From contig JAAALK010000082.1 of assembly GCA_019279435.1 (NCBI GenBank), forward strand, positions 80,696,989 to 80,760,988: a stretch of 64,000 nucleotides of DNA, in the 5' to 3' direction. The position numbers and the translations under genes are program-made. The stretch comes from Zizania palustris. Taxonomy: Eukaryota > Streptophyta > Magnoliopsida > Poales > Poaceae. Of this stretch, positions 44,225 through 54,797 are shown in pieces; within the stretch, counting starts at the first letter, position 1; each line of letters begins with the position of its first letter. The notes below the pieces were generated by a model. It saw nothing but the letters and a program-made list of their open reading frames with translations, ran no database searches and was not told the DNA's origin.

Positions 44225-46279
44225 ATATCACAATTATTGTGTTCATATTCGTAATAACAATATTTTTTGATCAAAAACAGACCATATCCGATTTTATTCG
44301 AGACCCTCTCCGTAAACCCAAACTAGATGTTACTCGGTTGGCAAAATTGTTTGAATGTTGGCCTGATATGGAGTACAATATTTCAGATTGCAGCGATGTA
44401 AGTTATTATCCTTTGTTACATACATTATAATCTTCATATTGTAGTTGTATTTATTGCCCTTATATGAAAGGTTATATGAAAGGCAAAAAGTATAAAATAG
44501 TGTGTATAAATTGCACGTACTCTTGTTTCTCCTTTTATTTTCTATAAAATCATATTTATAATGTGTACTCCCATGTTTAATTTCCTAATGCAATGTTATT
44601 TCGTGGTTATTAATTTATAGTAGCGTACGAAATTTTTTATTGTTGAGTTTGTCATTTTGTAACTATATATCAATGATTATTTTTTTACAGATTCTAATAC
44701 CTTACTCTTTCATGGAACGTCACAAACTATTCATCTTTAAAATGAAGGCTAGAAAGGTCATTATAATGGATCCATTGCCTGTACCTACGGGGGTTAAGGT
44801 TTTTCATCCAACCGTGCATTATACCTACACACTGCTGAATATTGCTAATAATATGAAACTTGCCATGAATTTAGCCAATCCTGAGTGGAACGACGATGTA
44901 TATAAATGGCATCGCGTATTACCAACATGGGTCCCGAAAACATTTGACTGGTAATTGCCTCCAAATATAAATATCTAATTAATTTAATTATTACTTACGT
45001 TGAATAACATGTAACATTAATATGTCTTTTGCAGTAATTTAACAGGATATCTGGTTATCAATTATATGCGCGCATGGAATGGTATAAGATTACCATTAAT
45101 TAGCACAGTGAGTGCCCACATATTTATATTTGCCTCATGATATTCTATATTACTGTTTCTCTAATAATTATATGTCAAATGCATTTACAGGATAAAAATG
45201 TATTGAGAACAAAGTTTCTTGTAGAAATACTGAAGTACGCTGAGAATGAATGCAAAGAGAACATTCCTGAAGTAATTCAAGAAATTCTAAAGCGCGTTGA
45301 AATATTTCAATTTGTATAGCACTCGAGTGCTTTTTCTTTTTTACATGGGATTTCTTTTTTACATGGGAATAGATGAGATGATATTATTCCTATATGGTTC
45401 TGCACTAAGCAAATTTGATCTTCAGTTTGCATTCCTTTCTGACGTCAGCCCCTAATTTAATTGTCAAACAAATATTTATGGTTTCAATTATTCCGTTGCG
45501 TAGCACGGGCACACTACTAGTCATCTATTAATTAATTAGCTGAAAATCTATTTCGAAATTCCTAAATTTTTATTAGTTATCTTGTATTATTTTTTATTTA
45601 TAATCTGCTCATATAAAAAGAAAAGAAAAATTTATTAGTTGCGGTTATTTTTTTCCAGTTTTTAACTGCAATATTTTTGGTTTAATTCTGAATTAATTTT
45701 TAATGATCCATGTTTTATTCATTTAATTAGTATTTTATTTCTAGACTTAAATATTAATTTCTCGAGTTTCATTTAGGTATTTTTATTTACTGCAGTATTT
45801 TTTTTAGTTTATCTTTAATATCCTTTCAATTAAGACACCGATCATTTTTTAAGCTAGACAACTTTAATTCCTGAAATTTGCTTTGCAAATATTATTTGTC
45901 TGGTTAAATTTATTTGGGTGTTGGGATTAAGATATAGTTTAGCGAGAAATTTATAGGCGCCCATTCACCCCCCTCTGGTCGCTACTTTCGGTCCGACATT
46001 GGCCAAAAGAGAATTACTCGGATCGACCTCGATAATTTTGTGCTCGGCGGAGACATCTTCCTGTACTCTATCGGTCGGACCAGCCTTACTAGGATAGTCT
46101 GACAGGGTCCTGTCGATTGGACTAGCCATGGTGGGCCGATCTGACCGACCATTGTTGGCAGGCTGAAAACTATCAGTCGGACCGGCCATAGTAGGCCAGT
46201 CAGACTAGGGTGGTGAGGGCGGTCTGATCGGCCTTGGGGCTGCGGTTAGACCGGCAGTCTTCTCTTGTTCAGCTATTTT
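44225..46279. repeat. Second unit of the 2.07-kb tandem duplication
   Basis: It is nearly identical to 42155-44209. After 46279 the sequence continues into Gypsy-C, so this unit's right side is the original junction. The left unit keeps the original left junction with the Copia-B LTR. Confidence 0.95.
44281..45319 (+). pseudogene. Ulp1-like (C48) cysteine protease C-terminal fragment, copy 2
   Basis: Same four exons as the first copy shifted by 2,070 bp: 44281-44397, 44691-44950, 45035-45107 and 45191-45319. The only exon difference seen is a silent change at 44932 (CCA to CCG). Splice sites and reading frame are kept. It is a product of the local tandem duplication, not an independent capture. 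Confidence 0.7.
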
Positions 46280-47401
46280 CTATAGTTCACCTCTGTCTCA
46301 CTCCGAAGGGGCCCACTTAGGGATTGGGATGTCCTGGGACCCCACCTTGACCATGGTTGCCTCGGATACCTCCTCTAGACGCCCTCATTGTGCGACGGAC
46401 AATCTTTCAAAGACGTCGCCCCGCGTAGCACCCATCTGATTCTGCAGGTCATAAAACTTGGAGGGTACAAATGGAGCAATATAGTATGGAGCAGGATACC
46501 TGGGAGGCAGAAAGTAACATGGAGGCCACTGTGCCATCGTCATATGATATGACGGTGGAGGAAACGGTGGCTCCAAGGTTCTGCCTCGCTGGAGGTCCTG
46601 ACCGAGTGTTCACCTTCTCGGCCCTCTTCTTGTGTTTTTGTAGCAGCATGTCATATGTCAACTTCGGCTTCTTGCGGGTCGCAGCCGAAGACGATGCATT
46701 GGTGTTCACTTTCCACACTCCTACCTTGGGATTCTTTGGTACGAGTGTGTGCGTGCGGGGCTCTCTAATCATGACCTCCTTTCCCTTTGCTGACCCGGCC
46801 TCCTCTGGCCAAATCAGCACCTTCTTCCTATCGAGATCAATGGTGTTCAATGGAAAGGGATCTTTGGTCTAGCTTCATTTTAGGATTGGTATCCAAATTC
46901 AATCGTCATTCTTCTATGGCCTATTGAACTTGTCGACGAAAAACATTGCAATCATTAGTAGAATTGGAATGAGAATCATGCCACTTACAGTAAGCTCGCT
47001 TCTTCAAGTCGTCGGTAGTCGGGAAGATGTGACCCTTTGGAAATTTGATGAGCTTGTTCTTCAACAAAAAATCAAATATTTTGTCGCACTTGGTCACGTC
47101 GAATGCATACTTCACTTCGCTGGGCCGACTCTTAGTAGGAGACGGTCGTAACTCAGAGCAAGTAAAAGGCTTGGCCTTGCTAGATCAAATCCACTCTGCG
47201 GTGTACATGTCGGCCAAGTCATCCTCGCTCTCCGATGATTCCTCATCGGAGTGCTCCATGACGTGCACCATGGCCTTGGGTTTGTTAAATGTCTTAGTGA
47301 ATTTTCTACTTTTGGCTCAGCTTTCCTAGACCAGAGCCTTCTGCAGGACTTGACTAACTTCAAAGAAATCTTGGCCATCTAGTTTCTCCTTAAGTTCGGA
47401 G
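46000..47401 (-). pseudogene. Gypsy-C gag, C-terminal part (decayed)
   Basis: Minus-strand frames carry pieces typical of a plant Gypsy gag: YAFDVTKCDKIFDFLLKNKL, then AYCKWHDSHSNSTNDCNVF, a zinc-finger-like CxxH...C block, near 46,930-47,115. Downstream pieces (46850-46449 and 46576-46385) are rich in K, P and T. Stops and frame changes separate the pieces. The palindrome GGTCTGACCG-like motif is frequent at 46,060-46,260. The first 280 bp also lie inside the tandem duplication (43930-44209). The gag continues upstream at 49756 beyond the solo LTR. Confidence 0.75.
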
Positions 47402-49755
47402 TGTAAACCTATAGGATCGGAATAGGTGATAGAGGGGGTGAATAGGCGCCTCAACAAATTCTCGTGAATAGATGGCCTTTTTCAAATCACCCAACGCACC
47501 TCTGAAAGAACAAATGCACTCAATATTTTCCAGAAATTTTTCTTCCTAGTTGGTCAATGAACCACCGACTCTCTTTCTCAATCGGACTATGAGATGCTGA
47601 CTTACTTGAATCGGTCAATGAATCTCCGACTTGATCCAAAAATTCACAGAATCAGAATATTTGGTCTCAGAAGAAATAATATCAGGTGACTAGAAGAAAA
47701 CATGATGCAATTTGATTCATAGACTTCAATTGCTCAGATCTAATAGTAACAGTGCACTTGGATCAAAACAATCAAGAAGAAATCAAATCAGATGATCACA
47801 GCAAGAATGATTGAGCAGTGCTCCTTGTGCCTAACATCTGATGATGAACAATAGTAGCAAGGATGAACTCACAGAAAAATAGTTAAAGAAGAATTACCCT
47901 TAGCAAAATCAGAGAAGGATCATGGTGTACTGTTCTTGGCAATTTAATATGAGCAGGAGATATACCCAAGTTAAAAAACTGAACCAAGAAAAATTTTGTT
48001 CAAGTTCGTCAAAAGAACTGATTGCTTTCGGCAATGGAGCTCTTGTGTATTAATTAACAATCATGGTGCCAGCATCAGTCCTGTAGCAGGTAAAGCATGT
48101 GTGCAGCAAATGACATGAACACTACCACTTCAAAGAGAAATAAAACAGGAAAAACACATCCAGAAAAGATGGAGAAAAAACCTAAATAGTAATCCCAAAC
48201 AGAATCAAGAACAGAAAATTTCTGGTATCCTACAAAAAGAATGCATGTGAAGAAGAACAGTAAATGCCGAAAACTGGAGCAGGTGCATGTGATTCTGTAG
48301 TGATTTGATGAAGTAATTACAACTGCAAAAGTAATCACAGTTCAAAGCAATACCATCTAGCAAAAATCTAGAGCAACAACAACTGAAAATGATACAGTGC
48401 GAGATGTAGAACATCAATTTACAATCCTGTAGTGCATCAGGAGAAAACTGGTGCTCGGGAAAGGATTATGAACATGGAGTGCTAGATCAAACCCGGGTAA
48501 AATCAGAACACAGAAATGAAGAGAATGGAGGCACATAAACAATTTGAGCAGAAATTTTGGCAAATCAACAAGAATCATCTGGATGAACACAAACTCACGG
48601 CAAAGGATGGTGAACAAGGTTGTAGAAGAAGGTTCTTAAACTACAGCCACAAGAACAGGGAAGAGGAAGCCAAGAGAAACTTATGGAAATCACAAAGAAA
48701 AACTAGGGAGAAATTAAGCTTCAAAATGCCCCTGGAAATGGCTTGACTCTCAAGAAATCCTGGCGATGAAACTCTATAACGCTTGAAATCCGACAATACT
48801 ATACCCGGGAAAGTAACTCTCGGTTGTGGATAGAAGAAAGTAGGAAATGGAAATAAATTTTCTAGAAATCAAGCTTCTTCTCTCAAATGTCCAGCCCTCA
48901 AAGGTTCAGCAAAAAAGTCCCCTAAACCCCTAGACTTGGGGTCCCTTTTATAGGCAAACCTATAAAGATATTTCCCAAAGTATCATTAGGGTTTAATTAC
49001 AATGTAATTACATAAATACCCTTGTGTATTTTCAGAATTAAAAATTCAGAAAAATACACAAAAGTCCACCTCTATTTTATTACAACATTTACCCAATTAT
49101 TTTAGTATTTTTCAGAATTAAAAATTCAGAAAAATACTAAAATATTACATTTAATCTAGATGACTAAACTGAAAAATAAACTCCTATTTCTTGGAATTTA
49201 AAAACAAATTTTGGTATGACGATTTTCAGCCAAAATCGACAAAGCCTTCCCGATCGCCGACACGTGCCACCAATCCGTGAACTCGACCGCCAGCAAGTCT
49301 CTCCCGCTCTTGATCCCTCGATCCGCCTTGTCACTTGCACTGACCTCTCTTTCGCTGACTTGGTCAACACACTGCCTCAATCATCCGTCCATCCATGTCT
49401 TGCTCCATCACCACGTGTACTCCTGAGATCATCCCTAACTTCACCCGGCCTCCTTGACCATTCGGTATCAAGCTCCCTACTTGACCCTGATCACCCGCCA
49501 TTGACAGTTGGCTAGCATATCTATCTTGCACACATGAGACAAGCAAAACAATAAACTCTACGCACACCGATCCCATCGGCACATAATCTTCAGGAACACC
49601 ATGTGATCAAGCAATCAAACACAACCATCTAGGTTAGGCAAACTTTTCAATCACTTATCATCAAGATAAATCACAGTGCAAACCCCACTTGGTTTCTAAA
49701 AACCATTAAAACCTAGGTCGGTCAAGTCTCTATCAGAAATGTTTAGGGTAAAACA
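47402..49755 (-). repeat. Probable solo Copia LTR inside Gypsy-C gag
   Basis: On the minus strand it begins near 49755 (TGATGTTTTACCC) and ends near 47402, with TTGAGGCGCCTATTCACCCC about 50 bp before the end, a common plant Copia LTR end. A TATA box (TATAAAAG, minus) is at 48945-48952, with matching splice-free leader-like sequence after it. There is no pol. It separates two halves of one gag. I did not find a clean target duplication, and about 20 gag codons appear to be missing, so the ends are approximate. Confidence 0.6.
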
Positions 49756-51131
49756 TCAGTTTCTAGTGTCTCTAAAGCGCTTCATGTACTCGGAGACACT
49801 CTCACTAGCCTTCTGTCTAACCGATGTCAAGTGTGAGAGCCTTAGTTCTATTTCCCCAGTGTAAAAGTAATCGTGGAACTTATGCTCTAACTAGGCCCAC
49901 GTCTGCATGGAGTTCAATGGCAGCGCCGAAAACCAAGTGAAAGCAGTGTCGGAAAGCGATAGAGAAAATAGTCTAAGCTTCAACGCGTCCGACCCAATAG
50001 CTTCACCACACTGCGCTAGAAATTGGCCTATGTGCTCTAGGGTTGTTTTGATACCTTCACAGTCAAATTTACTAAATTCGTAAACCCTAAAGATGTGCGA
50101 GTACGGAATTGTGTTGAAGTGGTCGGAGTATAGTTTGTGGGAAACCCTAATCCGGCCCCTAGGTATCGAACCCACACATTCTCTAAATAGTGCGTGAATT
50201 CGCTCTTTGATGTCATCTACGCCTGTCGCATGTGCGTGAATCTCATGATGAGGCGTGACACATGGTGGTATCTCGGCGTATCGGTCGTGCGGCTCCTCCT
50301 CTCATGCCGGCTCGTGATACAGGACGTGCTCGGGCCTATATGGCTGCGTAGGAGCAGGAGGTGCAGGCAGCACGGGAAATTGTAGCATAGTCGCAGGCGG
50401 CGGCGGCACATAATAGGTGGTAGGGGTGGTCTGACCGGCCATAGGGTCGGTCTGACTGAGGGTGTAGTAGCTAGTCGGACCGGCCAGATGGCTGGTCTGA
50501 CCGACCATTATCGGCTGCTGAGGCTGGCAAACATCGTTCTGACCGCCCCAAGGGCCGGTCTGACTGACAGGACCGTACGTGGTCTCGGCCATGGATGATG
50601 TGACTAGAGACGTGATGGTTTTCCTGCTACTCCCATCGGTTCTACTGTGTATGTGATGAATAGGGGTACACTTGCAATCAGAGTTGGAGAAGCGGCCTCA
50701 GAAAAGCCGAATCTCCTAAACATTGCCTCCATCCTAGAGTGGACTATGGTCTCTACGTGATTTGAAAAAGTAGCACTAACGGCTTGGTCCACTGTGGCGG
50801 CTATCTCTTGCTTGATGTCCTGAGAGGATAGTCGAGGGGACGACGATGTTACCTTGCTCCCGGAGAAGTCGGGGATGTCGATGTCGTGCTTGACGAAGCC
50901 CCCGCGGGTCTTGGTGAAGCACCCAAGCAAGAGAGCGTGCAACCCCTCTGTCTTAGCCTCGATCTCTGCCCTATCCTCCTCAGAGAGGTCCTCGAGGATG
51001 GGGAGGATGATATTGTTGTCGTTGATCCCCGTGCTCCCCACCGGATCCATCGACGTCGAGGATCCTGTTGATGTAGACGTAGTCGATGTACCCATCACCG
51101 ATATACTAGTGCTTGGCATGTTTGTCCCCAA
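49756..51131 (-). pseudogene. Gypsy-C gag, N-terminal part (decayed)
   Basis: The frame begins ATG at 51131 (MGTNMPSTSISVMGT) with Ser/Thr-rich sequence and an acidic block (LEDLSEEDRAEIEAKTEGL). Next comes a repeat-rich linker whose GPxx and QTxP peptides are encoded by the palindrome array (50,592-50,302). The gag core follows: EHIGQFLAQCGEAIGSD, FTWFSALPLNSMQTW, HLTSVRQKASESVSEYMKRF. Several stops and frameshifts break it (for example at about 50,600 and 49,889). It would have formed the particle and bound RNA. It is interrupted at about 49,755. Confidence 0.78.
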
Positions 51132-52580
51132 CGTAGTCGCAAAAAAGTGTGTTGATACTAAAATCCAACAATCAAAGTACCAAATGCACTAACGCCGATT
51201 CTACGATCCAAAAGCATGTGGATACCTAGAAACAACCCTAGGCGTGACACAGTGCCGACGTCGCGTTCCGATGACCCTTGATAATGACAAGGGATGGTGG
51301 AGTCACCAGGCAATTAAACAATATAAAATAGTATTCAATTAACCGAGTTGTAAATAAAAATACCCAACCGGCTAATTTAGGGCCGATTGGACCGAAACTA
51401 GGTTGGCAGTCAGACTGGCCTAAGCAAGCCGGCCAGACCGATGTTGTGCCCCTGGTCATACTAGCGGCAAAGAGGGTTTGGCTGAAGAAGGCTCTGGCCT
51501 AAGCTGCGAAGGGGTAGCAGATGCCTCTGGCCTTCGGTTGGTCAGACCGAGGGGAGGCCTCCGGTCAGACCGAAGGCTGTTGAAGGGGGTGCCCAGAAGA
51601 TGCTTTAGCACCGATGTGAGGACAAATGAAGAGGGGCCTCGATTCCTGACCAGTCAAACTGATAGCCAGGCCCCGGTCAGACCGAGGGGTGCGAAGGGAA
51701 CTCTAGATGGTGGCTCCAGCGTCTACTGCAATGTATTCTCGAAGCCTTGCGTGAAGCCGATCAGACCGCGTTGGATCTCCGGTCAGACCGCTTTGGATCT
51801 CCGATTAGACCGGGGTGTGTCAGCTCATCAGATGACGGCACAGCATGGGCTGATCAGACCGGGATAATGCCTCCGGTCAGACCGACAACCCCTGGAAAGT
51901 TGATTCCTGGGCTACGGCGATCGGCTTGACAGTGATGGATGGGTGCAAGAACTTTTGGCGAAGAAGATGACATGAAAAATGCTGCAAATCACCAAAATAT
52001 CAGAGGTAATTCGGCCAAGAGACCGAATTACCGATAAAAACCGATAAAATGATAAAAATCCATTACGTGGATGAAACGGGTGATTCACAAGCGAATCAAC
52101 AAGGCTTACCGTGATTAGGACGCAGCAGACGGAGAGTTTACAACGCAAACTCACAAAGATGTACGTGCTAAGCTAATCCTAGGGCAAGAAAAGTAGATTG
52201 AAAGGTAAAAGTGTGATTCCAGATAAAATAATAGATTGGATCTATTAGGTTTTCGGGGATTCCTTGAATCGGCCTTGCTCCTATATTTATAGGGGTTGGA
52301 TATGACATGCCTAGGCTCTAATTTGAGTTAGATATGAGTTCAAGTCATTATAAATTAATTAGGGGTAAAAATACCCCAAAATCACTAGTCTAACTCGGAT
52401 TCAGATTAATCCGGTCAGACCGGGCTTATAGGGCCAGTTAGACCGAAGTGGTCTGGCCAGACCGGTGGTACATGGCCGGTCAGACTGGCCTGTGTTAGGA
52501 CTTGGCATATTTTCGGTCCAAATTACCAATTTTGACTTTTTGACAATTTTGACCGTTAATGCCATTTTTTGCTATCAACA
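51132..52580 (-). repeat. Gypsy-C LTR and untranslated leader
   Basis: On the minus strand the LTR starts TGTTGATAGCAAAAAATGGC at 52580, where Copia-B-type LTR sequence is cut. A TATA box (TATAAATA, minus) is at 52284-52291. The part to about 51,930 matches the plus-strand LTR at 63321-64000. The inner LTR end is not clear. From about 51,900 to 51,480 a leader holds eight or so CGGTCAGACCG-type palindromes; more lie at 52,410-52,500 in U3. No gene is supported here. Confidence 0.7.
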
Positions 52581-53560
52581 TCGGGTACATGGGCTAGGAA
52601 CGGCAGGAGACTCATCGTGGTTTGACCAAGTTTGACTCAAGTAAACGAGCGATGAACGACTGTTGGGCCAAGGGGGGCGCATAGTCGGTTCGGCCCAATC
52701 TAAGTACCTGGTGTGAGGACGGCGAGCGCTTTGTCAGTTTCGGCGCAAAACCGACACCCAATCTACAATAATGTTGAATGGAGATCAGACGGTCCTGAAA
52801 CAAAGTCGTAGCTAGTACAAAAGCTCCGTGTTAGGATAAAGTACCTTTAGTTAGGATTTTTATATTTTGCCTTTTAGGCCCACAGTTTGTCTTAATCGAG
52901 TCTGTAAAAATCTTAAGGCATTTTAGGAATTTTCCACTTTATACTCGTGTCTGTATAAAAACCCTAAGGGTTTTATGTCTTTTCTATTTTTATGGGGTGC
53001 CTCTATAAAGACACTAAAACAGCCCTAGGATTTTTCAACCATTGTATCAAACCTTCACTTTATTTTAAAATTAGATCACTTTTAGTCATCTTCTTCTCTT
53101 TTCTTCTGGGCTGGCCAGGGAAACTCTCAGCGCCGCCATTCTTCCTCTGGTTTCCTTTTTGCGTGCGTTGCTCTGGTTTTATCCTCCCTGCGCGCACAAC
53201 AGTCATTGTACAAGGGGCATCTAGTTTTCTAGAAAACCACTGCCGAAGCTAAAGCCATTGTGCGAAGCAGGAGTGGCTGGATGGTGGCAGAACAAGCACA
53301 GGCATAGGAAGATCAAGTGCCTTGCTGCGAGCGTCTGGCGTCCGGTTTTTCCTCCTCGTGAATCGCACTGAATCTTCTGCAATTTATTTCTTCACGGGTA
53401 AAAGAAGGTTACCTTTTAGCTTTTAAATATTCAGTTACGCCGGCACGGTTGCCAAAGTGCAACTTCAAACAATCTTTGCTATCAATTACGACCGACACGG
53501 TCGCCAAAACCATTTAACGATTTTTTAGCATGTGGTGGAAGTTAAAGAAAAAAACAGCGG
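52581..53560 (+). repeat. Copia-B-type LTR fragment 2
   Basis: It starts inside the LTR (CGGGTACATGGGCTAGGA) where Gypsy-C cut it. It shares GCTTTGTCAGTTTCGGCGCA, the CAGACGGTCCTGAA block and the TATA region (near 52,955 and 53,003) with the other Copia-B LTRs. Its right end fades out around 53,560. There are no coding remnants of the element beside it. Confidence 0.65.
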
Positions 53561-53907
53561 TTACATTCACAGGTCCATCTAAAAGTAATGTTGGAAGTTA
53601 TGTAAGTCCAAATCAGAACTACTAGTTCTGACAGAATCCGATCTGCGTAAATGGACCAATAGCGTCTCTTCGTCATTGAAAAAGCACTCAATAACTCCAC
53701 TAGACAACCAAGATCTCAACCTTGTGGATTCAAAAGTTTTTGAGATTGAAGCTTATTCCTTGAATAAACTTCAATTTCGGGGCTGCACTCGATAGGTGCA
53801 CCTAGGTGGTGCACCACTCAGGAAAAACATATTATCATGATTATTACTTTAGAGATCTCTCCATCTACACAGCACTGATCACACGCCAAAAAGAGCTTAG
53901 GGGCTGT
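53561..53907 (+). other. Likely Gypsy internal 3' end with polypurine tract
   Basis: This non-coding stretch ends AAAAAGAGCTTAGGGGCTGT, which looks like a polypurine tract followed by an LTR. It fits the 3' end of a plus-strand LTR element of which nothing else remains. I see no ORF. Confidence 0.45.
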
Positions 53908-54577
53908 TGTTGGGAATATGATCCCAGGTTCCCTCCCGAGTGATTCTAACACCGACTACTCAATGGTCGGTGTTCTCTAGAAGTGGCAAAGGGTCTCGAG
54001 TTCCTGAGTCATGTATTCAAAGTAAGGCCTCCCAACCTCTTGCATTCTAACAGTCGGTCTTAAAGGCCAAGTCATCATCAATCGCCATGAAGATCGTCAT
54101 CAAGTATAGCGGTTACTTCCAACAGTCATTGCCCACTAACTGACCGTTTCCTCGGTCATTAGTGGGGTCATTTATTTATCATTTGTAACTCTCGATCCCT
54201 CTCATATAAAGGGGTCGGAGGGAGTCTACAAAAAGAGGGAGGAGGGACTTTTCCCCAAGAAAACCGAATCTGAACGGAGAGTCGAGCACAGACACTCCTT
54301 TAGAAAAGCCTTTGCGAGCACGTAGGGATACCCTCACGAATACTTTATTGTACTCAAAGGATCCTTCAATTTCCTAAGGAAAGGTTCATCGCTACATATC
54401 ACACACACATGAGTAGGGCTATTATCATATGGGAGACCCGAACCTACATAAATCCTCCTTGAGTTTTCTCTTCTGCCTCCTCTATCGAGGTAACCATTGA
54501 GTCAACATCACAACTCCCCGTTAAATCTACCCAAATCTCATTGCGGGTACCTCGTAGTGAGCTATTGTTCGTACACA
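53908..54577 (+). repeat. Gypsy-type 3' LTR or solo LTR
   Basis: It starts TGTTGGGAATATGATCCC after a polypurine-like tract and ends near GTTCGTACA (54575 or 54577). A TATA box (CATATAAAGG) is at about 54204-54211. Length is about 670 bp. No partner LTR was found in the window. Confidence 0.6.
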
Positions 54578-54599
54578 ATGACAATATTCCTCTACAAAT

Positions 54600-54797
54600 G
54601 AAGGATGTAGCCAATGAGATTCAAGCGATGCCAAAATTTCAGCATTATGGCCTCTTAAGGATAATGAACAGAAAGATTTAAATTGCGTTGTCAAAAAATA
54701 CTTGTTTTTGTCTGGGTATCAATTCGCACCCATGACTTTCATTGAGGAGGTTTATGACTTTGGTGTTTGTAAACTTGTGGATTTCTATGATGTGTGA
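54600..54797 (+). pseudogene. Unrecognised coding remnant
   Basis: A short frame (MKDVANEIQAMPKFQHYG) shifts by one base near 54,658 and continues as KDLNCVVKKYLFLSGYQF to a stop at 54795-54797. Codon use looks protein-like, and the two parts would together make about 65 residues. I do not recognise the family. It may be the end of a transposon gene, given the subterminal-type repeats downstream. Confidence 0.35.
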
